From contig JACAXG010000122.1 of NCBI GenBank assembly GCA_018881555.1, positions 1,646,705 to 1,710,704 of the forward strand: 64,000 bases of DNA. Direction: 5' to 3'. Under the pieces are notes generated by a model. The model made no database searches. It was not told where the DNA came from and saw nothing but the letters and a program-made list of their open reading frames with translations. The translations under genes were made by a program, and so were the position numbers. Numbering within the stretch: position 1 is the stretch's first letter; every line of letters starts with the position of its first letter. Positions 1-13,602 of this stretch are shown here, in pieces. The stretch is from Amblyornis subalaris. Lineage: Eukaryota; Chordata; Aves; Passeriformes; Ptilonorhynchidae.

Positions 1-3000
1 CCCAGAGATGCAAAGTGGGGCACGTCCTTCCTCCTGTCAAGAGTGCACCGACAGCTGGAGGATGGCAAGACGTACTTGAGTGAGCAGGGCAGGGCCCAGC
101 ATCTCCTACTCTCATCCAAACAAGGATGTGGGAACTGAAAATTGAACAAGTCTGTGATTCAGACATGGCTGTGGGGACCATCACCTCCCAGAAGGATGAG
201 GGCCTTGCAGCCCTCTGAAACCCCAAAGGCAGCGCTGCTGGTCTCAGCACACACTAGCACCATGTCCCCACCATGCCACAAAATGTGGATGGTGGGATCC
301 TGCAGCTTCACAAGATTTTTTTTGTTACTGTTGTTTGTTAGTTTGTTTTTCAGGGAGAATCCATCTTACGGTCTTTACAAAGTGGTCTGTGTCACAGTTT
401 ATATAAATACAAGTTAATACCCTTTCAGTGCATCACCGTGATTTGTGAATACCATTCCTTTGAATACTTTTTACAGTCATTGATTTGCATCTGATCAGCT
501 GGAGATAAAGGTACCTGTTGAAAAAGCTGCCAGAGGATAAATGTGACTCTTAAAACAGTCATCTGACTGACCTTTAAGATTTTTAGAAGTAACAAAGTCG
601 CATTGCCTTCCTTCTGCTACTAAATCCTGTGTCTGAAGTAATCCGTTACTCCTGTGAAGCATGTATATTTAACTGATAATGGCTGACACTATCAGACCAG
701 AATAGCCTGAAATAGGGAAAATTGTATCTCACAGCTCTTTAGCTCAGCATGCAGAAGCAGTCCTACCCAGCTAGGAGTCTGAAGACTTTTCAGTGGTCTG
801 CTCTTGAAATTAGCTTCTCTGCAAAGACATCTCAATCTAGTTACATCAGCTATATAATGCACCTCTAAAATAGATGCTTCAGTATGAAGAAATATAGGTT
901 GATGAGATTAAATTTATCCCACAAGTAAACATACTATTTTATCATTTATTACGTTTTGTTAAATTTGCTTTGTTTTGCAACACTTCTCACAGCTACAGTA
1001 CTATATCAGCTACACTAATATATCAGTGTTTACTTTTTAAATTGGGTTGACCAGTTGATCTTATCATGCATTGGATTATTTTAGTCTCTAAGAGACTGCT
1101 TTTTGTCAGAACATCTCGACCAGAATAGCCAGATTTCATAATAGTAATGATAATAATGTAACTATTTCGTCAAGGTAAAATTCATGCTTATTTGTAGGAA
1201 GTCACATGACACTGACAAACAACATAATGAAGGGGAGGAAGATAAAAATCCACTTTCAAACAAGAGAGCTGAAAACTGCAAAGAAAAACAGAGATACTAA
1301 AGATACCTGTTAGTAAGTAATGCTGCGCCACTTCAGGTGAGAACAAAGAACAAATAGATTCTTTTTACTTGTGAATTAGAAGAATGATAAAAACAATAAA
1401 ACCTTATACTGATTTTCATTTCAGAAAGAAGTAACTGGAAAATATAATAGGTAAGTCTAGAAGTGGTGACGAGATAAAAATAAAAAACTTGGTGAAACAG
1501 GGAAAATAGCTAATATCTAGGTAGAGTGTATAAAAATGAAGAAACGTGGCCATATTCATTCATCAACTTAAGAAAAATACACATCCACATATTGCAAATC
1601 CTGCAGTGGCTGTGGAAGAGGTTTTGTGAAAGGCTGATGTGGACATACTTGAGCTCCACTAGGGACTGTCATTGTCACACATGTAGGCAAACAGCTTCCT
1701 CTTGCAGGAGTGAACTGTAGGCAGAAAAATCCCACAGCAACTGAGAAAGAAGGGCTTCAGATCTCCAGGTATCTCCGTGCAAGGGATCTTTGTATCAGCC
1801 TAAAGAAAAAACGCCTCTGTCAGAATGGAAAAATCTCATAAGTGAAATTGGCTTTAGTGATAGACCCTGAAATAAAAGTACAATGCTTTCATGGAATTTT
1901 GATGTGTTTTCTTTGCTATTTGATTTACTTGCTTTCAAAGGAAAAAAAAAAAGAAAGTTTGTGACAACCAAATTATTATGCTGCCACAGAAATTTTGTGA
2001 ACTTGAATATTTTTGTTTAATGGTTCCTGAATACTGCAAATTATCATGCCATCTTTCTTGAAAAACCATGTATGTATTGTACATGGTCGTTGACATATAA
2101 CACAAAAGATTTGTGCATTGTTTTTGCAAACCCTGTGTGTTGAGGAGGAAGTATCAGGTAATATTTTTACTTTTTTTTTTTTACTTTTTTGGTATGAAAA
2201 ATACTTTATCACACATATCACAACTAAGCCTTGAAAGACATTCAAGTAGTTGAGTAGTACCATTGTAATATTAAGAATGATTTTGGAAATGCATTTGTGA
2301 ACCTCATCTTATCCTAATGAGAGTAAGCGTCAGAGTGACACTAGAAGGTACCTCCAGTCCTGGGCCGTTTGCATGGTGAAGGAAACCTATTTAAATGTGA
2401 CCTCATGCAGATGTGCTAGCTGCAAACAACCTTGGAGACCTATAAAAACTTAAACAACATGAGCGAGATTTTTTTTTCTGTGATATCTTTAAGATTAGAG
2501 TTTTGTTACTGTTCATTTTATAAATTGGTCTAAGACATTCTGTGGTGTGAAAATGTTGTATTATACTTTGCCACAGGTATGCTAGCTGTGGAAATTTGGT
2601 GAAAGCATAAATAGGAATATCTATCTACCTTTTGCTAACTGAGACTTAGCTTTGAGCATGGTTTCACCGAAAAGCACAAGGCAAAATAGCTGGATTTGTT
2701 TCAGTCGTTCTCATTGAAATCAAAGAGGGGCAGATTAAACTTTTAAAAATTGCAGATATGAGTGGTATTGAGGAAATGTTTCAGTTTGTTAACTAGTCTA
2801 ACTAATGAAACCCTGAACAAAACATAATCAACAGCATCAGTTGATTGAACTCTTCCAAGGTTCAATGATGACCTTATAAAATGGTGTTCTCTCTCCTTGA
2901 TACTAATTTCTATTTAATAGGCTTTTTATCTCTTGTCTTTTGAGGTCGGTAACCTGTGATACGTATTTTTATGCTCTGTCTTCACTGCTCTTGTTTCCAT

Positions 3001-3438
3001 CTGAGTTTAATTTAATTCTCCTGCCATATACAGAGAGAACTGAGTGAATTATCAATTTGAATCATAGAGCTGAAGGGCAGTTCTGAAGAGTGTGTTGTTA
3101 CCATAAAGACATATGTGTGAAAAATCGTGCTTGTTTTATTCTTTCCTCATGATGGCTCATGGGCCACTGGTTTCTCTCTAGATCTATGGCAATAGCATGG
3201 GTACAGTTTTTTTTATGTGACAGCTTGCAAGGATACTATAAACCTTAGAAAAGAAAGGCATGGAGTAGTAGGTTATACATAGCCTTAGAAAGAGCTTAGC
3301 CTTAATTTATGGGCTTGTTTTTTCTTGGAACTCCATAGGCATGCAAACCCAGAGAATTTCTACACTGGAAATCATGCAGAAACCTCAGCATCTCAGGCAG
3401 GTTATATGGGCATTGCCAACCTTGTTATCATAATTTTG
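1..3438. other. Intergenic DNA without a recognisable gene
   Basis: AT-rich sequence with many stops in all frames. The longest frames are under 100 codons and have no recognisable domain. I see no clear CR1 or LTR match here. Short homopolymer and A/T-rich runs are present, for example around 1139-1160 and 2170-2185. Confidence 0.7.
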
Positions 3439-3769
3439 TGGGAGTGTTCTCGGGTTCGAATAAACACATGGAGACAGCTGTCAGGGTTCTCCAACAGGCA
3501 GAGGCCAAAAGGGAGGAAGAAGAGAGCTGGCCTCTGCCCTAACTTTATTTATATGTATTCAGAAACCACCGTAGATTGGAGGATAGGAATGTTACCTCCT
3601 GCTGTCTACTGGTCAATAGAATTGTCTATCATATAGGTTAGGAATTCATAACAATCTTTGCTGGTTAGGTCAACAATTCGTGTTTACACAAAAGTGCGTG
3701 AGAAACTATTTCGCTGAACCAAAAACACTGCACATCTGAAGAAATGCAAAATGCAGGACCACATGGGAG
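3439..3769 (-). mobile_element. Solo LTR of an endogenous retrovirus, with 6-bp target duplication
   Basis: The element proper is 3445-3763 (319 bp). It starts TGTTCT and ends CCACA on the plus strand, giving the canonical TG...CA ends. Both sides carry an identical hexamer, TGGGAG, at 3439-3444 and 3764-3769. Read on the minus strand there is a TATA-like/poly(A)-signal stretch (CATATAAATAAAG) around 3542-3557, followed by a U5-like tail. A 6-bp duplication is typical of class II (ERVK, alpha/beta-like) integrations, while ERVL elements usually give 5 bp. No gag, pol or env lies next to it, so this is a solo LTR left by recombination. Its family is not identified by name. Confidence 0.75.
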
Positions 3770-5335
3770 TTCTGAACTTTCATGTTTGAGAGAGGATTTT
3801 CACCATGGCAGTCCTCATCTGACCATCCTGATCAAAACTATAAACAGTAGTGGGAGAAGACGTTCAAAACAGCAGTTTACAAGAACTCAATACAGTACTG
3901 TCTTCTTTAAGTGCACAAATTTAGTTTTAAGATCTGAAAGTATTGCAGTCATATCCAAGCCAAAATATCAGTTGGTATAAAACTTTCGTTAGAATTGCTC
4001 ACTACCGTCCCAAACTGCTTGTGTGTCAGGACATGCTGTGACTAATACAACAGACGGTTTTGCTGATCTTCCACTTCTGTTCAGTTTGGAGATATGATAG
4101 AAAACAAGTTTTCAGTCAGTCAGAATCCTAGTCAGGATGAAGCATTCATTGCTAAGAGAGAAATTACAAAGGCAATTCTTTAAACTCACACTTCTTAGTT
4201 CATTTATCAAAACCATACAGATTTCTAGCATGATAAAGGGTAGTCTTAACTGTGATACCTTTCACTCTAGTGTCTGAAGCATACCAACACCTTGTATGTA
4301 TCTTAAAAAAAGATGCAGTGTAGTCATTGTTACTGTGATTTCTACTGGCTGCTTACTTCAGTATGTATTATTTTATAAGATATTTTAAGCACTTCAGGCA
4401 GAAATTGTGATGTCAAAAGATTAACATTCCTCTGAGGGGAAAAAAGTAATTTTTCTGTCATAGCTGTATAGATCAAGAAGTAAAAGGAAAACCACAGCAT
4501 ACCTTTTACACTTGTCTGAGACAACAGCACCAATATTTGATGAATCAAAAAATTCCAGGGACAGTTAATTATGGTGACTTGTGTTTAAATCTGAACAACA
4601 ATGGCAAGTCCCTTCTGTGCTGCACAGGTAGGAAGATTATAAAATTCAGTGGTCATGTGTGTTTTTAATCACAAGAGAGGCACATATGTTGTTTAATTCA
4701 AGGTATTTAGTGTCAGGGTCCATGCATAGTCAACATAGGTGCTCTATATTTCAGTGCCTGGAAGACTGCTCAGTGTATTTCATTGCTCAGACTGAGGAGG
4801 GCTATTACTCTTAGCTATCAAGCCTGTCTCTGAATTCAGACATATGCCAAGTGTAAATTGATGGATTACTCCCAGCAATCCTGGGTTGCATTTCTGGCCT
4901 AGAAACACCATTCTGCTGTGAGCATCTGCCGTTAAAAAGAGTTCAGCATCCATGTCTTCCTCATTGTGTTGGGTTGCTGTTGTCATGCTGCCATTCCTAT
5001 GTTTTCTTCAAAGCAGCTCTGAAACTTTTGCCATGTTCTGGCAAAATATGTGCTGCCAAAGGGCAATACATAATGCAGATATATGCTGCTTAAGGGCAAC
5101 AATCCATATACAAACACAAGTCTGAAATACTGTCCTCCATTAAATGCTGCAGCTCTCAGTCCTGATCAGTAGACTACCTGCCCTCAATGCTTAAAAACAC
5201 AAGCCATCTCTGCTGGATCACTGCTGGGAAAATCTGTCTATTTAACATTTCCTCTTCAAGCACAATAGTAGCTTGTTCCACTGTGATGTGTGAGTGGAGG
5301 ATTCATGTTGCAGAACTTTGTGACACCTGCACCAT
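3770..5335. other. Intergenic DNA, nothing recognised
   Basis: AT-rich unique-looking sequence with no gene-like frame and no repeat I can name. Confidence 0.6.
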
Positions 5336-5336
5336 A

Positions 5337-5510
5337 GAGTCACAGAATGGTTTGTGTTGGAAGAGACCTTAAAAGATCCTCTAGTCCAACGCCCCTGCCA
5401 TGGGCAGGTATGTCTTCCTCTAGACTAGGTTACTCAAAGCCCCATACAACTGGCCTTGAACACTTCCAGGGATAGGACATCCAGAGCTTCTGAAAAACAG
5501 CTTGTCTTTC
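5337..5510 (-). mobile_element. CR1 LINE, 3' end fragment
   Basis: The plus strand reads as the reverse complement of the conserved CR1 3' end: TCACAGAATGG, then a GTTGGAAGAGACCTTAAAAG-type block, then CCATGGGCAGG and TGGCCTTGAACACTTCCAGG. The element runs on the minus strand with its 3' end at about 5337. It is severely 5'-truncated, as most CR1 copies are, and keeps no coding capacity. Confidence 0.92.
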
Positions 5511-6001
5511 ACCCAAGCTTCCAGTAAAGGTGAAGGGTTGAAAAGAGAAAGGAGTCAACATGTTGACAGCAGAGTGGCTGAAGAGGTACAGGGAACACTG
5601 TGCTATGCATGTGTTAGTAAGGTCTCACTACAACATATAGCCAAGGCAACAGGAGGAAAGCAAGGATTGTATTTTGTGATTTTATAAAATTTGTTAATTA
5701 TAACAAGATTAAAACTGTGAAACACAGAGGTCCAAACTCAGGCAAGACACATGTGCAATGTCCTTAGTGGTATAACAAATCTAACAGGAATTGTCTGAAA
5801 GTAGGTGTTGTGTATAGGCGGAGGGAACCAGACAGAAAGCTGCATAAGGATGAAGATGAACACAAAATCTGCATGTGTTGTCGGGTGGTAGTTAGTACAA
5901 TCTGTGTTCTCTTTACAGCAGACAGTTTTGCAGGTCTCGCTGTGGTTATTACGCCAACTAAAACTCTCAGGCATTGTTTCATGTGTATTTTCTGCACTTA
6001 C

Positions 6002-6091
6002 TAAGTATTTGTAGTGGTTGTTACTTTCTCTGAGCTCATTTGATGATGGATCTGAGGCATTTACATTTGTTTTTTTCCTGTGTATCCACAA
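6002..6091 (-). other. Exon-like open segment, unconfirmed
   Basis: On the minus strand a pyrimidine-rich acceptor (CTAACTTTTCACAG) precedes 90 nt that stay open in one frame (30 codons, phase 0 to phase 0) and are followed by a consensus donor GTAAGT. The peptide begins LWIHRKKTNV and matches nothing I recognise. By knowledge of the human map, the gene upstream of UGCG on the opposite strand is SHOC1, so a minus-strand exon would be positionally possible, but I see no sequence support for that identity. Consensus splice sites occur by chance at this frequency in 64 kb, so this is weak. Confidence 0.15.
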
Positions 6092-9000
6092 CTGTGAAAA
6101 GTTAGATATTAATGAAATTCTTTAAAAAAGGGCAACAATCAGGCTATTCATAATACTGACATGAGGTTGCTGATTAGCTGCAGTTTTTTGTTGTCTTGAC
6201 TTAAGTAAGTGTTTGTAAATAGCTTGAATAGTTCTCTCCAATATATATCTCATGTCTGTGACTGAATAAAACTGCTCTAATATCTTGGGCAGTCATCTTG
6301 AACAAGGTGTCTTGGGAGTTGGGTATGGAGAAGCTAAGGGCTTCAGCACTGGTCACACTATTAATTGCTGATGTGGCTGGGTTTTTTTAATGAATAGCAA
6401 AATAACCAATTTTGAATAATACAGCTGAAATGAAAATTTGTTAAGTCAAATAATTTGTGATGTATTTGGAGACTGAGGTAGCCAATAGAATGCTAAGGCA
6501 AAACTGTAAGGCTCAACTCATTAAGTGTTGCAATGCAAAAACTTTGTAAAAATCTATTTGCTTGAGTGACATGAGATGCTTTTTTTACTTGTGAGGCTTA
6601 CATATGGGTTAAAATATGGACATCTACTGAACATTTTTGCACGTAAAATGAAGAAAAAGTGTAAAAAATACACAATTATATGATTTGTGTCTCCACATAT
6701 CTAGATCAGCTAATGTTCAGTAATTTTTCACAATAGCACTTCAGTTATACCCGGCAAACTATATTCATCAGGATATAAAACTAACAGAAACAAGGAGATG
6801 CTGACAGTGGTAGAAAACACTATACACCATGAGGGGAAGTTTTCATAGGTCTCCTAACAGGGAAAATACATTGTTATAGCCTGATCTTAGTGGCTTGAAT
6901 GACGCTGGTATTTTTGGCTATTGTAACTATGATGGAACAGTTTCCCTGGATAGATGGGGTTTTCAGAGATTTTTGACAGTTCCTCTGGATGTTTTCTTAT
7001 CACAGTTAGACTCAACATCTTTTGGTCTGAGCTGAAATGTAGCCAAGTTGTTGATTTTCTGCAGGTAATAGTATCATCCAGTTCTGAGGACTTGGAAGCC
7101 AGTTAACTACCAGCTTCATGACAAGACTGTAGTTCAGATACCATCTCAGAAGTTTCTACTGTGCTTAAAAATGGAACTTACAAATGAGAGAGCAGGGGAA
7201 GTAGTCTGAGTATTGACTAATTCCATCTCTGCTGCTGGAAGGATGGCCCACTGTTTTCTGTGAAGCACTTCAGACAATAATGAGAAAAAAGAATAGAATG
7301 AAATTGGTCTTTCCTTCTGACAAAGGAGTCAGCAGCCTCCAGTGATTGTTGGCATGGAGGGCCTTGAATAAAAACTCCTAGCTGGAGTCAGAGGGTAATG
7401 AGAAACTGCAATGAAAAATTCTTTGTACATGAGTAAGTGTGTCAGTCCATAATACAGTGGGCAGTAAGCAGGGAGTGACATCATGATCTCACGAGGACTA
7501 ACAGCTGGTTGTGAATTCTTTTTTTATAAGCTCAACTGTTCACTGAACACTTCCAGAATGTTAAGGTGTTGACAGCTTCTTGGACATTATAATCCAAAAC
7601 AAAGGCAGGTTTTGTGCAAGGCTGTGACGTAATACATCAGATAACACACTAATGGGTATTTGGAATGCACTCAGGAACTGTGATGTCTGGTACAGGGAAG
7701 GGCCTCTAAAGAATAAGCCCTACAAGATATGTTTTTTAGGAGCTAGGAAAAGTACAGCTCTGCAATTAAATATTTCAAGGCTTTGCAACAGCAGTGGTAA
7801 CTCCAAGGAGAGCTCAGTTTTTCTAACTAGACAGAATCTTCGACATAATGATCAAGGTCGGAACTTATCTGAGTTTAGATGTCAAGATGTCTGCCTTAGG
7901 ACTGTGCTGATACTATCCCTGCTGCAATTTTTTAGCTATCCCTCAAGCAGCTTGTGGTGGTGAAAGGCAGTGTTGTGGTCAGAAAGCCTCACATATTTCT
8001 TTTCCCTTCACCTTTCACCATTCATTAGGTGCTTCCACACCTACAGGTATTATCTGTTTACTCCCTCAGCAGAAGCAATGAATATTGATAGCTGCTGCAG
8101 GAGACATGAGACCAGGCTGGATGTAAAGTGGTTTGATGTAGGAAGCTACATCTCATATTTCAAAACATCTGTGAGTCTCTGGACATTTTTACTCTGTTTC
8201 TTCAGACTTTAGTTAGTCATCTGATTGGTTTCATGTTCCACACCTGATGAAGCACAGAGGGAGGCTTTGTTTTGAACTGGCATTAAACTGCCATGAAAGA
8301 TTAACTACTGAAAAACCATCCTCCATTGTTTACTGAAGTATAGTATTGCTGACATTGTAAGCACTGTTGAGTAAATATTTTCCAAACTGTGGTCTTTGGC
8401 AAATATTTGTAGGCACCAGTGCATTCTCTTTATGATGATCTGTAAAACCTAATGACAAGGGTTTGAAATTTTTTTTTGAGGAAAAAAAAAAGAAAATGTC
8501 GCACAGAAAATAGATTCTATAGGTACTTCATAGCAAGGATAGATTGATTTAAGGAAAAGGTCCAGTTCTTTTAAAATGTATGTTACTGGTGGTAGCCACA
8601 AGCTTTTATTAACACACAGTGTCTAATATACTCTGGACAACAGCAATTTTGAGGATGTTAGTTGCCCAACAAACAGATATAAAACTAAAAACATGCAGTG
8701 TGCTTTGCCTTGTCTGTTAAGTGTCGTCTTCTCACTTCTGATTCCAATTCTTATTCTTATTGAAGCCTGACTTTGAGTAACTTATTACAACATTAAATAC
8801 TTTCAGGATTGTGGATCAAAAGTGTCATAATTGTTGCGAAATGTTATTAAGTCAGGTTTCGGCTTATGACTGTATTTGAGCAAATTGTTTTGTATAGTGA
8901 GACCTTCCAAGGGTAATTAATGTTCTGTGCTGGGATTCTTTCTATCTTGGCTGCAGTGCATAAGGTCAGATTTTTTATAACTCAGAAATTAATTAAATGT

Positions 9001-12000
9001 TGCCTGGTTTCCTGCTGAAACATTACATTTAATGTTAACAGCTGGTCATGGAAAAGAGGAAAAGATAGCTGGTGCAAATTCATGGGCTTGTCAATGTAGT
9101 TGGAACAACTTATATGCAGAACCTGTCCCAGTAGGCTGTAATTACTCTGTACTTAGGAAAAAGGTGGAAGAAACAAAGCTTTGAAAGCTATAGCAGTAGC
9201 AAAAAGTTCACATGTGGCAATAGCTGTGTGAAAGAGAATTTGTCATGTGTCCCTAATACCACTGGACTGTGCCTGCAGTGACAAGCAGCAGTGACAAGCA
9301 GCATTTGCTTCTGTTTTACAAGGATATTCAATCCCTGTGATGTGTCTTCTAAGCTTTTGTGCTGCAGGTGCCATCAATCTGAGATGAATTCCTACACAGA
9401 CATGTTTCAAGTACCTTCATGATGTCCTCTTATTTACCCTCCTTCAGTTCTGTGTCACTAGTACTGTCTAAGCCCATTTCTTCTACGCACCTGAGACATC
9501 TGTACTGTCATTTGGGTAGTGGGGTCATTTTTGTGTTGACAGAAAGTCAGCAGGAGAGATCAACTTCAGTTAGTATGCTCCATCTCTAACTCCTGTCCTG
9601 GGCCTGCTTGGTCCACAATGACTTCTGCTACCATGGGTTTTTTTCTCAGGAAGGTCTAAACAACAAAACTCATAACACCCTTTCCTTAAACCCAAGATCA
9701 GAAAAGTACCAAGGCTTGGACCCTCACAGTATGCCAAGTAATCCCATTCTGACATCCACTTCCTGATGTCCATCCATTTCATTTGTCATGTGTAGTTTCC
9801 CTGCAGTGCCACACAGCAATGTTAAATTATAAAATTAGTAAGTTATTCGAATGAGAAAGCTTCTTGCACTGCCTGATTTGTAATGTACAGATGTTAAGAA
9901 TGATACAGTGATATAAGAAGTGTTTTGTATAACATGGGTGATGTTACACCTTGAGAGCCTAATTGCATTTTCCATCAGTACTGCAGGGAGGACAGGTGCA
10001 TAGTTGCAAGAATCTTTGACATGTGGTCTTCTGCAATATTGATATGTCATGTCATGCTTTTGGAGTCTCACTCACTGTCAGAAGTTTCGAGACTGTCAGA
10101 ATTCCTGTTTAGCCAATATGACACTGGTTATAGCTTTCACATAAAACTGGAAAATAAGGAATGTTTTCATAATGTGTGTTGTGTGGCCTAAGAGGAAAGT
10201 CTAGCTGAAGTTTCAGTCCAGCCAGCTCTCCCTACCATCTGCTGAGCAGGGTGACAAGAGCAAAGATTTACTATTGGAGGGAACTCTTGAATAGCAAAAG
10301 CATAAAAATAAAATTTCTATACAGAGATGCAAACCTAACAATGCTTAATTTGTATTTTCATAAATTAGACAGAGAGAAGCAAGGTAAAACACCATACAGA
10401 GATATTTCTGATGTATTTATGGCCCCTGAAAGTTTATCCAGTATGAAGTAAACAAGAAAGAATAGGTCTTTGGTACTTCAGTTGAAAGGAAAATGTAAAA
10501 ACTTCAGGTTGTGTTCAGTGAACTGCATCCCACGCCTGCATCCTGTTTTGTATTGCAGTATTTCGAAACCATGGTGTCCTTTTCAGGAATGAGACCCTCA
10601 GCCGTGAAAGTTAAGAGACACCCTTTGGTTATTCATTAACATCAGACTCTGCCAAGGAAATTTCCTTGTTAGCATGTGCCATGAACTGAAATTAATGGGC
10701 AACACCACAGTTTCAAACTAAGTTTAAAGAAGTATTTTGTTTATTTTTTTTCAGTTTAACTTAATTTGCACTATAATAATCAATTACCTAACTTTTACTT
10801 GAAGAAAAAATTCTTGATCTTTTTTATTCTTAAAGCTGTCGTGTAAGACAGCAGGTATTGAAGTAAGCCAAAAGCTTCCTTCTATTCTTTTGGGGTGGAT
10901 TGATAAACCCTTCAAATATGTGTTATGTAAATGTCTTTTGGGATGTTCAACACTTCACTAAATGCTACAAGAGCAAGACTGAGCAACAAAGTAATCCCAT
11001 TTATAATTTCTTTTGGCAAGCATGCAGAAGAAAAGAAGCAACTCATAACTCTAAAGATTACACAGAATGCAGGAACACAGGGGGAACATAGAGTCTTTGT
11101 TTCTGCTGGGAAAAATCAAACCAGCAAAGACTTTCTTCAGTGTGATGGTCATTTTCTGAGGGTAGCTATGTCCCTGGCCACAGCTGATATTAGAGACACT
11201 GAAATATAAGAAAGAGATAAAAATCACCCTTAAAAATGTCAGCTACTCCATTGTGCTTTGTCCAGTCGTACATTGATCAAGCAATTTCCTTTTTTTTTTT
11301 CGTAAGATGAACATCCTTACTGTCACTGATACTTATTATGGTAGTTAGAAGATGTGAGTGTAAACCAGGGCACCATTATGCTGCACTAGGCGTGTACACT
11401 TGATGACTGAGTGAGCGAGCTTCAGCTTCAAATGTACTTATAAGCAAACAAGGTTTTCTTAGGATCAGTATTACATACTCTACATACTATTACATACTAA
11501 AGTATTTACTCAGTAGGATCTTTCTGGAAGGGGGAAACATTTTTAATATTACAAAACTCTTTGTGTTGATGACTCAGTTCCCAGTAATTCGTACTGTACA
11601 CTCACATTTCACTTAGTTTTCACATCCTGAGATTCTGGGTCTTGAGATGGCACTTCTAACACTTTCACATGGCTGGAAGATTTATCACAATGCAGGACAA
11701 AGACAAGCCAACTTGGTTTTTGCGTTGGCCTGCCAAAATCCGCTCCCTCCTTCTCAGTGCTTAGCTATGTGAAACTTAGTGATAAGAAGCTCCACCTCTG
11801 ATTTTGTGACAAGTTCTGCATAATTCCATTATTGTCACTTAAATGAACAGATAAAGGAAAGAACCCACCCTGAAGAGCCTGCAGTTTAGGTTGGATATAA
11901 TCTAAAAAGGTAGCAAGAAAATGGAAATAGGAGGAATGATTACTAATGAAAGGTAATAGGCTCCTTGCTTAATAGTACACATATATTAAACCCACTGGTA

Positions 12001-12947
12001 TCATTAATAGATGATAAATGTTTTTGCAGATGCACATTGTGTCTCACAAATTCATGCTCAACGGCGTTGCAATTCATGGGCAGTTCTAAAGAAACTGATC
12101 AGGAGTTAGCAGGACTGGCTAGTCTTGGGAATGTACCCAGCAAGGAGATGTTTTGATTTTGAGGAGGCATTGTCTAAATCAGGAAAAGACGGGAGCTTTA
12201 GAAAATGTGACAGACAAAACAGAGAAACAAAAGTAATCATTAAATCTGAAATCCCCATCTGTGATATTAAAACATGCACAATACATGTTCGAAAGACCTG
12301 TTATAAAAAAATAAATGTTCAGAAAGTCAGAATGCTACAGAGAATATCACAGGAATCAGTATAAGGGACTATAAGGCTGAAGGGCTTTTTCTGACACTGT
12401 AGCAGAGTTAAATCTCTAGCAACCAATAACCCTCTGTTGAACAGCTCTTGAGCTGTAGCAGTATTATAGATCTTACTTTGTGCCAGGTCTCTTTCATGCA
12501 GAAGTGTCATTATTTGACCTCCACTCACAAAGGGTCCACTGCGTGATGACAGCATGACTTTTCAGTACAATGTGTAAGAGCAGACCAAAGAGCAGTTTGC
12601 AGAGTGTGTTGGCACAATGTGTTTCACAGTTGTGCAGTCTGTGTGTGTGCCATCAGTATGCCTGGAGTAGTCAGTTAAGTTCTGTCATGGGCTGTATATA
12701 CATACCGTGACTATGGCTGTGCAGAGTACTTACCCAGTCCCTGCTCTCTAAAGGACTATAAAGAGAGCCTATAAAAATGAAGGATTAGGGAAGTCACCAT
12801 GGAAAACAAATAACTGGATTTGGGCTTAGCCCCTTCTTCATTGAATCATTTCCTTCACTGCTATAAAAGGGTGGAGTTGGAAGGGAAGAGGGCAGGACTC
12901 AGCATCCCTGCTAAGATTGGGCTGTGAAGGGCATTTGTCTTGTTGCA

Positions 12948-13070
12948 GCACATGCACTGTACAGTGTCGGACCTCTTTGGGGACAATGCTGCTGATCAGC
13001 CATTGGTAGGGCTTGTCCTGTGGGTGAGTGTGATGAGATTTTTGGGTAGTAGAATGTCCCACTGAGCCAA
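12948..13070. repeat. Diverged direct duplication, copy 1
   Basis: About 123 bp sharing with 13488-13602 the ordered blocks ATGCACT, AGACCTCTTTG-like, GGGCTTGTCCTGTG, a T-rich block, GTAGTA..GTCCC and CACTGAGCCAA. The copies are in the same orientation about 540 bp apart, with several substitutions and small indels. The flanks outside these limits do not match. It may be a local duplication or two copies of an unnamed repeat. Confidence 0.75.
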
Positions 13071-13487
13071 GACAGCTAGAGGTTAATGGCCTGGAAAATT
13101 CAGAGTATGAAATTTGCTTGCTGTCTTAACACCTGCAAGGATTGTCATCCCAGCTGCTGCTGCTAGTGAGCAACACACAAAAGGAGGCTCAGCATGGCTG
13201 GCGGTGAGAATACACATGCATGCAGCTGTATGGGGCAGCTGTTTTTTTTGTGTGACTAAATCCTAGGAGTATCTCAGAAACTTACTAAGCCCTGTAGCAC
13301 GCGGCTTTATTTAAAGATGGTGAAGGTTATTTCGTAACTAATCTATACCTAATATGAAAGCTTATTAGGTATTCCAGGATTTTTCTTTCTAGGAAATTTT
13401 GGGGAAATTGATTAGTCCTTTATTATTATATTTGATAAAATTTTGTTAGATATAATATTAGTTATCATACATTCTCAGTGACTTGAA

Positions 13488-13602
13488 GCATATGCACTAT
13501 GCAGCCTCAGACCTCTTTGAGGGTAATGTTGCTGTCCTGTAGGGGCTTGTCCTGTGTGTGAGGGTGCTGAGGTTTTGGAGTAGTATGGTCCCACTGAGCC
13601 AA
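13488..13602. repeat. Diverged direct duplication, copy 2
   Basis: The partner of 12948-13070, about 115 bp. It shares AGACCTCTTTG, GGGCTTGTCCTGTG and CCCACTGAGCCAA in the same order and orientation. It lacks the GATCAGCCATTGGTA-like segment of copy 1, which looks like a deletion. Confidence 0.75.

Noticed and set aside
3450..3462. GGTTCGAA motif resembling a tRNA B box
   Set aside because: No A box or cloverleaf around it; it lies inside the U5-like end of the solo LTR.
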